From Zygaena filipendulae (Eukaryota; Arthropoda; Insecta; Lepidoptera; Zygaenidae), in assembly GCA_907165275.2 (NCBI GenBank), contig OU015657.1, forward strand, positions 10,935,001 through 10,999,000: DNA of 64,000 nt. Direction: 5' to 3'. Shown in pieces: positions 1 to 11,044 of the stretch; position 1 is the first letter of the stretch, and each line of letters begins with the position of its first letter. The notes below the pieces were generated by a model. It was not told where the DNA came from, did no database searches, and worked only from the letters and a program-made list of their open reading frames with translations. Position numbers and translations under genes: made by a program.

Positions 1-322
1 TTTTTTCGTAGGCGGCCGTAGGCGGATTTTAAATATACCTAAAAAAGCAAAAGTTAAGTGTTGGTTACTTCACAAATTAAGCTTTACATGTGAAGATTTC
101 TTTCTAGCTCTCTGTTTTATCCGTAACTCTTGCATACTTTCACTGCTTTAAAATGCTGAAATTCTTATTATTATTTAACTTTAACTAAATGTACCACGCG
201 ACTTTACCTACCTAATCAAAGTCATGTTTTTACTCTGAGCAAGGAACTGCTTATAAGAACAGAAACGTTGATGCTTGTGTTTCTTCTAATGAAAATAATT
301 GTCATTATTAGAATTATTAATG
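1..322. other. AT-rich sequence, no feature recognised
   Basis: The first bases hold a short direct repeat of CGTAGGCGG. The rest is AT-rich with no convincing open frame or repeat terminus. I see no gene. Confidence 0.5.
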
Positions 323-551
323 ACTAGCTGTTTGCCGCGGCATTACCCGTGTTGATAGTGGGATTCCCACGAAAACGCCGGGATAAAAAGTAGGTAACTA
401 TAGTTTATGTGTTGATTTGGGGTGCAAGCTTTGTCTTCTTTAAAATTTTATACAAATCCGTGGAGGCGTTTTCGCATTTTTATCAACAGGCAAACATACA
501 GCGTATCTACAACTGACCCTCACGAACATTCGCATTTAAATTTTATTAGTG
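323..551 (-). mobile_element. HEL-a Helitron-like element
   Basis: On the minus strand it starts near an AT-rich end resembling the ACTAATATTATAAATGCG terminus (seen reversed around 530-551). It ends CTAG at 323-326 after a degraded GC palindrome. The internal GCCGGGATAAAAAGTA block is shared with the other copies. It is moderately diverged. A PAL half-element begins a few bases after its right edge. Confidence 0.75.
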
Positions 552-555
552 TGTC

Positions 556-665
556 ACGGCCGCACTCAGAGTCGTTTTAATTATTACTTAATTTTAAGAA
601 AAGATTTTTAAAATTAAATTGCCGTAATCAGAGACTTTCATTAAATTAATTTCAATTGGTAGTAA
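556..665 (+). mobile_element. PAL foldback MITE, left half only
   Basis: Starts ACGGCCGCACTCAGAGTCG and continues through the CAGAGACTTTCATTAAATTAAT block seen in the copy at 14385-14623. The second arm is missing, so this is a half element. It abuts the Helitron-like element on its left. Confidence 0.75.
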
Positions 666-1730
666 GTGTTATGGCAATCAAACTGTATCCTATAAAGTTC
701 TGTTAAGTTAATATTTTGCAAACACTCACCTCTCGCTGGGGATTTTGTGTTAAAACTCTGATGCGCGGCACGAATAAAAAAAATTAGATTATACGTCGGC
801 ACATCGCTCTTTTTAAGGTTGCAATGTAAAGCTACAAGGCAACAAGTCGAGCTTTGGCAAAACTTTTTGTTTTCACTTAACTTCCCTCACAAAGTAGCGG
901 TGCGCTGTGCTTTCAAATTAAAATACACTTTTAATTAAAACGCCAGTTTTATAATCTAACTCAGAAACAATAGCACTGAATAGGTTGAATAAATTACGGT
1001 TGTACATACACTGTACAGAAGGCGAAGCTGCTCCAACTGAAATCACTAGACAAGCGCCAAAACTTCTAACGCTCTACATGCATTGGCAATGGGCAGATGG
1101 GGTCCAACCAGCTTTTCCCAATTTCTCAATTTACAGTGATTTTTACTACAATTTTTACTATCTTGTGTACTATCTTCGGTGTGCGGTGTCATGATTGGAA
1201 TATACCATCACATCACATCTGACCAGGGTTTAAGCTATCGTCATAGTTTCTTCGTATTTGATGGGTGTCAAATTGATCAAGGTTGAACGATGCGATCTCC
1301 CGGAAATTTATAACATGGTTACATCACGTGCCTCGTATCAACGGAAGTTCTCTCTAATATCCAACAAACCAACATTTATACAAACAAAGATACAGGGCTT
1401 GCATGTTTTGGAGTAATGCCAATAAATACTTGTATTTATTCGGCAAAAATGTTTATATGATCGTTATCATTACGACGTTGAATGAAGTTGTATATTTTTG
1501 TCTATCTAGAAATATCTATGGAACACATGCTTTTCTAATAGTGCTTGGCTTGTTTATTTTCCAAGAAGAAACGCTGTCTCATTATGATTTTTATTCCAGT
1601 AAATTACTGGTTGTGTACTAACTTACTTGGTATACTTCTTGGCATCATATGTCTTTAATTATGATAGTGAGGTTAATAATCGGGTAATTATTGCCATTCA
1701 GAGTTAGGTACCGTAGCTTTATATTATATT
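666..1730. other. Unassigned AT-rich stretch
   Basis: No repeat terminus or coding pattern could be recognised. The open frames near 985 and 1403 have low-complexity, codon-unlike composition and begin at non-ATG codons. No gene is called. Confidence 0.45.
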
Positions 1731-2009
1731 ATTAACTGTCCCCCGCGATTTCATCCGCGGTAATTTCGGAGTTCCCGCAGGAATTCCGGGAAAAAAGCAC
1801 CTACTCTAAGTCCTTCTTTGTATCCCTGATAGAAGTTTACGGTGATTAGCTGTTCCCCGCATTAATTCCGGAGTTCCCGCGGGAATTAAGGAAAAAAACC
1901 AATCTTATCTTTTAAGTTGGACCATATTATAAATGGTTCAGTGGTCTATTCAGTAGTTTTGGAGTCCATCGCGGACAAACAACGTGACACGTGATTTATA
2001 TATATTAGA
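1731..2009 (-). mobile_element. HEL-b Helitron-like element with duplicated 3' block
   Basis: Reading minus strand, the 5' end is TATATAAATCACGTGTCACG and the 3' end is the CCGCGGATGAAATCGCGG block. The palindromic terminal block occurs twice (near 1736-1790 and 1850-1895), as in the copy at 16611-16898. The shared double structure marks a subfamily, not two independent hits. Confidence 0.8.
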
Positions 2010-2703
2010 TTAAAATTTTGTTGTAGGAAGCCAATTATAAATTAGAGACATGAGGGAGATCACCAGTCTTTTACAGACCACTCTTTACGGAATTTGTGCA
2101 GAAGCGTTCAAATTGGTCATAATGTCTTAACTACGGAACACTATATAGAGCGACAGGGTGTAAGAAATAAAAAAATAGTGCATGAAGTACTTTTAGGTAT
2201 ATGGATTTTTACTGAGATCAAGGAGGTAGCGCGATAAGAAGAAATAGTCTGACTAATAAAACAAACAAGCAATTAGAAAGTGTATATGAAGTCTTATAAT
2301 CTGCTATGGGTCCGCATATTGTACCTATGTAGATATTAATTGCCTACACCCCTTAAAGTCGGATAGGTCTTTGGCTCAGTAGTTAGGAATTTAAAAGGCT
2401 CTTGTATATAATAATTAAGTTTTCAAAGAGATTCGGTTGTCTCCTACTTTGGCACACGCATTATTGGTGTCCTACTATCAAGGTGACATGAATGCTATAG
2501 GCTTCCGGCAGAAGGGGACCCTTTCCGACCTCTAACCTACTTAACTAGTATGAAATAGTTGATCTTAACCTTTCACTAAAACAATTCCGAGGTCTAAAGA
2601 TTATGTCAACCCTATTATAATAATTATAATATAAGTTATTATAAGCACGCAAAGCACGTTTAGTGAAGATTGACCAAACAAGATTTTTACTTAATTGTAA
2701 ATA

Positions 2704-2758
2704 GTGACTGACCGAAATTTCGGTTCGGTTTCGGATAGTTTCGGCCGCACCAAAACTC
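2704..2758. repeat. CCGAAA/TTTCGG-rich segment, left
   Basis: Alternating CCGAAA and TTTCGG words form a self-complementary tract. A related tract lies at 3690-3775. Such tracts resemble hAT-type MITE termini in insects, but no target duplication is seen here. Confidence 0.4.
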
Positions 2759-2769
2759 AGTGTTCGTGA

Positions 2770-3078
2770 ATTGGCTACTTGACAATTATTTTTTAAGTCC
2801 GTCGTGTAGATTAGTAAAAAATATTGGACACGTATTTTTTCTTTTTTTACGTAATAATAAAAAATAACGGCGATACATTAAGTTGAAATTTTGAGTGACG
2901 TCACAACCCGTAGTTTGTATGAGACTTATACTGAATATTAACGTCACGAGTCCCCCACCCAAAACTTTAATGCGCTTTATCTATGTTTATTTTCATTATT
3001 TCGAAAGAGCAAAAAATACATGTCTATTATTATTTTATTTTCTAACTGACGGACTAATTAGAATTTTGATTTTCATAC
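2770..3078 (+). mobile_element. M330 MITE, 3' end shortened
   Basis: Begins with TTGGCTACTTGAC and the AGTCCGTCGTGTAGATT block, and ends in the inverse GACGGACTAATTAGAATTTT block. The first TGACGTCA is intact near 2897; the second is decayed to AACGTCA. The last 15 or so bases of the right terminal repeat are missing. Open frames across it are incidental. Confidence 0.85.
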
Positions 3079-3689
3079 CCTGGAGAATACCCAATTGTCG
3101 TACGTCACTACGTCATTCGGCTAATGTCGCTACTAACTCATTGTCGCTCGCCGTGCCACCGCCTCAGTTGAGACTGCCACTAAAGACAATAATAACCACC
3201 ATCCATTGCTGCTTGCGCTGAGTCGAGGTTATGTTTTACACAATAAATGATTGGTTAAGTATGTGTTTTTTTTTTACTTGTACTTTTGATATTATTTCAT
3301 TTTAATGAAAATTAGTAAGTATTGAACTTTGTTCTGTTGAGTTTTATTTGTAAGCGACATAAAATAGGTGGCATTCGTTTCAGATATAACTTGGATTTGC
3401 GCGTTTGTAGATAAATATTCGTTGTTGGATGACATTCTACGCTTATTTTATTATTTGAACTTAAAGTTCCATTTGAAATTAAATTCATATTTAACAAATA
3501 AATATTATTTAGTTAACTTTATTCCCAAGAGTAAGTTTTTTAACATATTTATCATATAAATACCTATATCATTATATAGCTAGTTTTTTTTTACTGCTAC
3601 CATTTAACTATCTGTATGTAAATGCAAAAAATGTGTGAAAAATAAATTAGATATCAGTATACAATAGAAAATTTTAGTATGTTTAAGTA
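3079..3689. other. Unassigned sequence between repeats
   Basis: A slightly GC-richer patch (3090-3230) is followed by AT-rich sequence. The open frames on both strands overlap each other and lack coding character. Nothing is called. Confidence 0.4.
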
Positions 3690-3775
3690 AGTTTCGGTTT
3701 CGGTTTCGGCCGAAACTAAGACCATGACCGAAAGTTCGGTTTCGGTTTCTGCTGAAAAATTTGTTTCCGTTGGTC
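3690..3775. repeat. CCGAAA/TTTCGG-rich segment, right
   Basis: Repeated TTTCGG and CCGAAA words, related to 2704-2758 about 1 kb to the left. The two could be the termini of one decayed element that received the M330 insertion between them. This is inference. Confidence 0.4.
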
Positions 3776-4294
3776 ATTAATTATTGTAAAATATTATCAC
3801 AACAAGGACAATAAGTAATAGACATGCGAAGCTGTATTTACTACAGTAGGTATAGAAGGTATCGCGTTCTTTTGAGTTATTTCATTAGTAAATTGTAAAT
3901 TATTAAGACCTTACCTACCTAACCTACTTATCCCTAGTTTTAGTCATGAGATCTTTATTTATTTTCACTGAATTATTTTCTACCTTTCACTCTTATTAAG
4001 CCTATTTTATTCATTAGAATATGATACACATTTTTATTTGTATTGTAATCTGTTTGAAAAGTTTTATTTATGGCTTAGGCACCATATTTTTCTTATCGTT
4101 AGCCTATCGTAAGCTGTGTTAGAAATAAATCCAGGCGCTCTCATTCCCTAGTGCCAATTTAAGGATTTATAGCAGTTGCTGGTGTTGCTGGTGCTTATGG
4201 CATGGGGCAGATATACCCAGTTTAAGTACCAGCTGTAAACTTAATCTAACACTTAAAACATAACCAACATATTATATATAAGTACATATCACAT
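3776..4294. other. Unassigned AT-rich stretch
   Basis: No terminus, tandem array or coding segment is recognised. Confidence 0.4.
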
Positions 4295-4528
4295 ACTAGC
4301 TGTCCCTCGCGATTTCATCCGCGGTGATTTCGGAGTTCCCGCGAAGGTTGCGGGAAAAAGTACTCTATGTCCTTCAGTTCCCGAGGGAATTCCGGGATAA
4401 AAACTATCCTATCTTTTAAGTAGGACCATTTTATGAATGGTTACAAAATTTTATCAAAATCCGTTCAGTAGTTTCGGAGTCCATCGCCGACAAACAACGT
4501 GACACGTGATTTATATATACATATTAGA
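4295..4528 (-). mobile_element. HEL-b Helitron-like element (tandem copy 1)
   Basis: Starts CTAGCTGTCCCTCGCG on the plus strand and ends GACACGTGATTTATATATAC then ATATTAGA. It abuts a second copy in the same orientation with no spacer. Confidence 0.9.
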
Positions 4529-4725
4529 CTAGCTGTCCTCCACGATTTCATCCGCGGTAATTTCGGAGTTCCCGCGGGAATTCCGGGATAAAAACTATCC
4601 TATCTTTTAAGTTGGACACTATTATAAAGGGTTACAAAATTTAATCAAAATCCGTTCAATAGTTTCGGAGTCCATCGTGGATAAACAACGTGACACGTGA
4701 TATATATATATATATATTAAGATAT
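4529..4725 (-). mobile_element. HEL-b Helitron-like element (tandem copy 2)
   Basis: Begins CTAGCTGTCCTCCACG directly after copy 1 and ends in GTGACACGTGATATATATAT. It lacks the duplicated CCTTCAGTTCCCGAGG block of copy 1, so it is not a simple recent duplicate of it. Confidence 0.88.
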
Positions 4726-4865
4726 TAATATATATTAAGATATTATATTATTTAAATAACCCTCCAACTGTGTGCCTAAGATGATAATAAAAAATTATTA
4801 CACATAATAGTTATTCTCTGTATTAAACTTTTGATCCCATTTATTATATACCTAATATTTTTAAA

Positions 4866-5166
4866 CTAGCTGTGCCCCGTGGCTTCACCCACGTGAGTTT
4901 CGGAATTCCCGCAAGAACTCCAAAGTAGCCTAATTTGCTTCTTATAATATCAGCTAATTATCATTGAAAGTCCCGTCAAAAAGGTCCAGCCGTTTTGGAG
5001 ATTCACCCGCGGGAGTTTCGGAATTCCCCCAGGAATTACAATCTACTTCATTCATAAGAACTTTCTCCTTACAATATTGTTGCTCGAAGCCTTACAACAA
5101 AAAAAATATTAGCAAAATTGGTCCAGCCGTTTACGCGTGACGACGTAACTATAGGAGATAGGGATT
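4866..5166 (-). mobile_element. HEL-like element, divergent subtype with doubled block
   Basis: Starts CTAGCTGTGCCCCGTGG. It contains two CCGCGGGAGTTTCGGAATTC-like blocks (near 4885 and 5005) and two GGTCCAGCCGTTT blocks, so it has an internal duplication of about 115 bp. It is related to the copy at 63185. Confidence 0.75.
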
Positions 5167-5334
5167 ATTTTTTATAGGTAGGTACATACAGCCCGCTATA
5201 CCTATATAATAGAAAACAAAGTAATTAATAAAATAATTAATAAAATGGATAATATACATAATTATGGTAGGTATATATGTAGTATCTATATTCGTCACAT
5301 TTTAAAGTGTTTCACCAAACCATATTAGAGAAAT

Positions 5335-5370
5335 TATATACCGCGGGTGAAACCGCGGAGAACAACTAGT
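5335..5370 (+). mobile_element. HEL 3' end fragment
   Basis: CCGCGGGTGAAACCGCGG followed by AGAACAACTAG: only the terminal palindrome and CTAG end survive. Confidence 0.7.
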
Positions 5371-5519
5371 GGCTATTATAAATAAAGAGAAATAACCAAA
5401 ATTAATGACAATATTGAACACGATCGACATAAGTCGAAAGTCCTTAATAAAGAAGTTGAATAAATAACAAGGAGTGGAAACGGCTGAGATGAATAGCTAC
5501 TGAGTGGAACTTTTGGAAT

Positions 5520-5700
5520 CCGATCATCAGTGTTCGAGGAGAAATCCCAGGAGGCAGTGATTACGTTGTTTATCTGGGGGCACGGTAGTGCCCCCGCCAA
5601 GACGAGCCAGCGAACCGCAAGGGCACTACCTGTCTTTTCTCGAAGCGCTTCGTCGTTTTTTTGAACCCTTGTAACTTGGGTCTGGGTTATACCAGATAAA
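5520..5700. repeat. GC-rich segment with perfect 8-bp hairpin
   Basis: GGGGGCAC GGTA GTGCCCCC at 5576-5595 is a perfect stem with a four-base loop inside a conspicuously GC-rich segment. The 131-residue minus-strand frame across it is rich in Ser and Leu with no recognisable domain, and I do not treat it as a gene. It may be the terminal part of an unrecognised transposon. Confidence 0.45.
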
Positions 5701-5779
5701 CAAAATTTTCGAGGTATGTTTTCAATAGCAGACTTATTAAATATATAAAGTTTTAATTGCATAGCTCTCATACTTTAGA

Positions 5780-6008
5780 TTTTATTGATATCTAAAAAAC
5801 CCCGATTTCGTCACTGACTCACTGATGATCATCAAAATTCTTAGGGTACAATGTCCTAGAAAGCTGAAATTTGGTATGTAAGCTAGTATTGGTACACAAA
5901 CACCAAAAGATTATAAAACTTGTAACTTTTATCGCCCAACCCCTTAAATTAGGGGTTGGAGGTTTGTATGAGACTTTTGGAATTTTTAATTACAAAAAGA
6001 AATGAAAT
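5780..6008. repeat. Degraded interspersed repeat flanking the hairpin
   Basis: Contains GATTTCGTCACTGACTCACTG and AACCCCTTAAATTAGGGGTT, the latter a short palindrome. These wordings are common in lepidopteran interspersed repeats. No boundary could be fixed. Confidence 0.4.
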
Positions 6009-6325
6009 CCCAACAAAAACATTTTCATGTAAAATGTTGCCAAGACGAGACCATATACCAGCACTTTCAAAAACTTCACAAACTCTACACTTTATTCAAA
6101 ATATGTGGTAGAGTTAGAAGCTTGGCTCTACATACTATCTATCAGATACTCTCTACTCTACCACTTATTTTGAATAAAGTGTAGAGTTTGTGAAGTTAGA
6201 CCTTGTAGAGTTAGGGCGTGAAGAGTTAGAAGCTCGGCTCTACATACTATCTGATAACTTTTTGAAAGTGCTGGTATATGGTCTCGTCTTGGCAACATTT
6301 TACATGAAAATGTTTTTTTTTGGGA
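6009..6325. mobile_element. Double-hairpin foldback element
   Basis: Outer arms 6009-6073 and 6260-6324 are near-perfect inverted repeats of about 65 bp. Inner arms 6074-6115 and 6155-6195 are a second inverted repeat of about 41 bp. The loop segment (6113-6148) is repeated in the same orientation at 6225-6254. The 60-residue plus-strand frame over the left arm is a by-product of the palindrome. No transposase is present. Confidence 0.8.
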
Positions 6326-6509
6326 TAGTTGTTTCAGTTATTATTGGTTAAAGATAAAAGTTTATTTTTGATTGAAAATGTAATAGGTAATATTTTGTTT
6401 CAAACTGAATCAATTTTTATAAGCAGTGATTCAGACATTTAATTAAATTTTGTAGGTATTCGGCTACAAAATAAGTTTCCGAAATTCATTATTTTTATTA
6501 GAGTAACTT

Positions 6510-6775
6510 GGTGCCCCCCATCGCGTCGTTTCACCCGTGGTAAAGATTTGTTCCTGATTCGCCCCGCAGAGTTTCGTCCCACATAAAAAAATCTTTTTTC
6601 GACCCAGTGTTTATTCCTGTTTCGCCCCGAAAATAATATATATGTTTAAACCTCCCACTTGAATCACTCTATCTATTGGTAAAAGCCGCATCAAAATCCA
6701 TTTAGTAAAGTTTTTGAGTTTATCACGAACAGACATACAGACAGACGCGTGTCGAAATAATCGATATCGTACTCT
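6510..6775 (-). repeat. Interspersed repeat fragment (related to HEL family)
   Basis: Shares the CTTGAATCACTCTATCTATT block with the element at 37093-37360 and ends in GACAGACGCGTGTCG. The CCCATCGCGTCGTTTCACCCG start is a decayed version of the CTAGCTG terminus. Confidence 0.6.
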
Positions 6776-6787
6776 ATTTGTCTAATT

Positions 6788-6818
6788 CATCCGTTTACAA
6801 GCGGTCGGCATTTTATAC
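6788..6818 (+). repeat. Short shared block (ATTCATCCGTTTACAAGCGG)
   Basis: The same block occurs reverse-complemented at 55951-55981. It is a small piece of an otherwise unrecognised repeat. Confidence 0.5.
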
Positions 6819-7756
6819 AATTAGATATACCTACTTGTATTTTTTATATTGTTATACATGCAAAAATTTACATGTCACTAGGTACAATCACTGGCTTCCA
6901 AACTAGCGCAAGATCTACATGTTTGAAGCCAATTACCAAAAAATAAAAAATGAGCCATCGCGGGACGTCTGGCAGATGAACATCGCGCGAAATTATTTTG
7001 TTTAGAAATAATGAGCATAAAGGACAGGTAGCTTATCAAAGGGAATAATGAATTGGTAGGTACCATAGCATAATTGAAAATATAATATTCAAGTTTTTTT
7101 TTTAATTGTTAATTTTATATTAATTTGCTATATCTATCGTTATCCTTACCTTAAAACAAAGTCCTACGCCACGTCTGTCTTTCTGTTCGCGGTAAACTCC
7201 TACTGAATGGACGGATTTTCATGCCTTCTGTGGAGTAGAGGATAATTTACAGGAACAACCTTAGATTAGGTCAGGCGCGGATTTGGCTGGGAATTTAGAT
7301 TTTTCTAAGATCTGATTAAAGTACCTGCTTTAGTCTTAAAGCTCGTTTCTATTCGGTGAACAAGATTAATGAACTTTGAAACTAATACCTATTAAAAATA
7401 AAGCAGAATCAAGGGGTTTTACTTATCGTCAACGGGTCCGTCAACCCCAAATTATTTTTTGCGTTTTATGTATATCTATTTACATAAAAGTCCTATGAAG
7501 GTATTCGTCATATCGACACAAACCGTGTACATCTTCTAACAAAGGTTTCCGTAAGTGCCTTCCATGTAAAGCTAAGCATGACACTGACGAAGTGGAAATG
7601 ATACCGACCGACTGCTAATGGAGTGGTTGACGTCAGCCTACCACGGCCGCAATAAATCATAAATGACCGTATTTGTATATATCATTAAGGTGACATAACA
7701 GGTCACTCAATATATCCCGAGGCTGCTTCAAAATTATGGTGGCTTTGTTATTTATA
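6819..7756. other. Unassigned stretch
   Basis: No coding segment. The 62-residue minus-strand frame at 6878-7066 has no recognised domain. Mixed-composition sequence without visible repeat termini. Confidence 0.4.
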
Positions 7757-7942
7757 CTGGCTGTTCCCCGCGATTTCACGAGCGATAACTTCGGAGTTCC
7801 CTCAGGAATTTCGGGCCAAAAAGTACCCTATGTCCTTACCTACCTCTGAGAATTTGTATCATGACAATTGATTGCGTCGTTAGGGTGTGAAATCGTAACA
7901 AAGAAACAACTAAACTCACATTCATATTTATGATAGTAAGGA
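7757..7942 (-). mobile_element. HEL-a Helitron-like element, decayed
   Basis: Starts CTGGCTGTTCCCCGCGATTTC and ends ATTTATGATAGTAAGGA, the reversed TCCTTACTA-type 5' end. The CTAG is mutated to CTGG. Confidence 0.75.
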
Positions 7943-9914
7943 TTCATTCATTGCAATGAAACTAACAATCTATCCTACCTATATTGAGACCTCAGCTAAG
8001 AACAGATTACACGGAGTAGGTAGGCGGGGACTGCCAATTAACAAGATGCGAGTGAAATAACCTTTTATAGTCATGGACATGTCGCAGGAAATTTCTTTAT
8101 TTTATAATTGATTTGTTCGTTTACAAAAAGTTGACATTTTAAGACAAAAATGTACTATTGTGACCGATTCGCGCATTTGTGATCGGTACCATTTTGATGG
8201 TAATCTAGCGCGTCGAGCGCTGAAAATTACAATTAGTACGGGATCAAGTTCTAATCATACTTCATTCTCTGTTTCTATAATTTTACTGCGTTCAATGTTA
8301 AGTACATGTTGACGCCCATCTGTTATTGGAAAAATTTCCCAATAGAATTGGACAAAGTATTACGATACCGTAGCTTGTGTTTACAAAATAAAAGATGGTT
8401 GCCATTATGTATAAAAATTATGGTTGACATTTTGCTTTGATTAAATCACTATTTATTTATAGACACAATCATTATTTTCTTATAGAAATGTTACATTGGA
8501 TCGCCATTATTGTATTAATTTTATGCAGTGTTAAAATATTTTTATTTACCCTAAAAAATGTCTCAAATATAGACCTATAATTGGTATAAGCATAACTTCC
8601 CTATACTGCCTAGCCACTCGTGATGTGTACAAAAATCCATAAAGCAGGTCAGTGTAGGTTTGTGGACTTTATTTAGTTTCTTAATTGCTTCGACGTGAGC
8701 TAATTTCCTTCAGCAGAAAGGTTGTAATCATTTCGATTTATAGATAAACAGATCACAAAAGACATATTACCTATGTATAGTTTTTGGGTGTAGGCTCATA
8801 CCTGTATAAGAGCAAAGAATTAATCGCTGTGCTACCATAGGTACAGCTTAGCGAAATAAATATTCATTACGTAAATACAAAAAATAACTCCTTTCAAATT
8901 ATCTCCGTTATTATAGTTTTGAAATTTTTTTACCGTAAGTAAGTATCTTAACAGAAGAAGGGAGAGTTTTATACAAATTCCAGAAGATATACGTAATTTT
9001 TTACAATATAGCTGCTTTTCATAAAGAAATTGCTTTTCGTGATCGAAAAATAATAATATTCAATCAATCGAATGCTAAGTCAAATAATTGTTGGGAATAT
9101 AACAAGTCTTTCTCACCATATTGCTTCATTCAATATCTATCGCAGCTGGAATTTATTAATCGTAATGTTTTTTATGCTTAATGCGTAGGGTAAGGTTAAA
9201 TTTTATGGACACTAAAAATTTTATTATGTACGTTTACCGAGTATCTAATACCGAACCGAAACAAGCTTTTAGGCTTTACCAGACGTTTTTAATTGAATAG
9301 TGGAACTTCTCAGCTTCAGGCGAGCGAGTTAATCTTACAAGTTCATATTATAAACTATAGGTTATATGTTAGCTATTGTACTAGTTTGTTTTATAATATT
9401 TCTACTATATGAGATGTGTAAAATTAGCTGCAAATATTTAAAGGGATGAAAGTATAAGTTATAATAAACAGGATAAGCGAAAAAGTAATATTGTAAGTTC
9501 GATAGTTTTTCAGAATATGAGTAAAATTAATTCAATGAAAAAACATTACAATTATATTCACAAGGTACCTACACAATACACGTAACTCACTAATACGTAC
9601 TTTACAGGTCCTTTTCTTTTGATTGATTTATTTTTATTAGAAAAAAAAAAAAAAATTTATGAACAATGTTTATAACGGTGCACGGTGTATACTTTCAACG
9701 GTGTAAATATTTGCAGCTAATTTTACCACATCTTATATAGGTAGATGCAACAAAAAGGAACGATTTAGAAACGTGAATTCGTTTTAATAAATAAAATAAT
9801 TAAAGTTTCTAAAATAAATTTTAAAATCCGATATTAGGCGAACTAGTTTCATAGTAAATGTTCAGTTGAGTTGCTACACTCTCTCAGTCAACTCAATTAT
9901 AAAATATAAAATAG
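7943..9914. other. Unassigned AT-rich stretch of about 2 kb
   Basis: No open frame above 60 codons, no recognised repeat terminus and no GC-rich island. AAATTAGCTGCAAATATT (near 9421) recurs inverted near 9710 as AATATTTGCAGCTAATTTTA, so 9421-9730 may be a decayed TIR element. Confidence 0.4.
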
Positions 9915-9999
9915 GGGACACGTATTTTAAAATACGTGTCCAATATTTTTTATTAATCTACGAGACGGACTAAAAAAAAATTTAGTCAACATGCCCAAT
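9915..9999 (-). mobile_element. M330 MITE terminal piece with inverted junction
   Basis: The last 75 bases are a clean M330 left end in reverse orientation, ending TTTAGTCAACATGCCCA. At the inner edge it turns back on itself, making the perfect 26-bp palindrome at 9916-9941 around GGACACGTATTTT. Confidence 0.8.
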
Positions 10000-10017
10000 A
10001 TTCAATTATATAACAGC

Positions 10018-10165
10018 TGTTGAATCCTTTTCAAGGTTCTGTAGAAAAACGGCAAAAACAGAATGAAATTTCGTCACGTCCGCCGTCCGTCTATTTGTCG
10101 GTATCTCACAGCCATTTTACTTGGAGACTATTATAATTATTGGTATTTTAGAGGTTCCATACTTC
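10018..10165. repeat. Interspersed repeat fragment
   Basis: GGTTCTGTAGAAAAACGGC and GTCCGCCGTCCGTCTATTTG resemble the very common lepidopteran 'GGTTCCGTA ... GTCCGTCCGTC' repeat. A counterpart in the other direction lies at 15400-15545. Confidence 0.45.
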
Positions 10166-10305
10166 ATAATCCAGAGAAAAAAAAAATTTGTTTTCAATAG
10201 CTAGAATAGCTACACAGGCTGTAGGTAATTTTATCCATGTTTTTTTCCTAAATACTGATGCGATCCGTAATGAAACCATGTTTGTCCATCCATCCATCAA
10301 TATAG

Positions 10306-10451
10306 ATTGCGATACGTATCACGATAAATACATGCACGGATTGTTCATCGAAGATGACGGAAACCAAAGACAACGCACGCCGCCCTTTGTGGCAAAAACC
10401 AAAGATAACATCGCCATCTACGACGAAAACCTTGGCATCCGGCCAAGTTGA
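10306..10451 (+). CDS. Possible terminal coding exon, product unknown
   Basis: After a plausible acceptor (CCATCCATCCATCAATATAG, ending at 10305) an open frame runs to TGA at 10449-10451. The 47 or so encoded residues are polar and well mixed, including YMHGLFIEDDGNQ and ending DENLGIRPS. Codon third positions are much richer in G/C than the flanks. Upstream in the same frame the residues lose this character, which fits an exon edge at the AG. No polyadenylation signal AATAAA is seen just downstream. I recognise no family. Alternatives are a retrocopy fragment or a transposon-derived frame. Confidence 0.35.
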
Positions 10452-11044
10452 AAAATAATTTTATTTTGTTTAACATATTGTAGATAGTTAAGTATACTGA
10501 AGTTTCACAGAAACAGTATTGAAAGCGTGTTCTTGAAAAAATCAAAGCGATCACCATTTTAAAAGTTTATTCTTGTGCATTCAAAATCAGCAATTATAAT
10601 AATATTGGTTTCTATAAATAATTTTTAAACATCATAGTATATACCTACCTACCTACCTATCTATCTCATATCGAATGGGGAATTCATATTTTAATCTTGT
10701 TTAAAAATATCTTACAACACCAGATAAAATCAATTGAAAGAGTAAATAAGGAACATCGTGTTTACATAATATACCTAATTGAGGAATTAAAAATATAATT
10801 CAGAGCACGTGTGAGCTATCATTAGACAGACCACAGTGATGTTTCATAGTAACATTTATATTTAAGATAAATAAAAAAATGGATCAATTAAAAGTAATTC
10901 TATAATGTTTGTGCGATATGCACTTTCGAAATCGTAAAAAGTGGGAAATTGGGAAAAAATGCGAGGAACTTAAAGAACACTTTCGAAAATATATTGCAAC
11001 GTGTTGGTTTTTAAAAAGAAAGACCCTACGACTGATAGGTATTA
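10452..11044. other. Unassigned AT-rich stretch with microsatellite
   Basis: Contains an ACCT/ATCT microsatellite at about 10640-10668 (TACCTACCTACCTATCTATC). Nothing else is recognised. Confidence 0.45.

Noticed and set aside
5376..5771. 131-codon minus-strand open frame
   Set aside because: The frame crosses a GC-rich hairpin repeat, has no domain and mixed composition; it begins at ATG but nothing supports translation.
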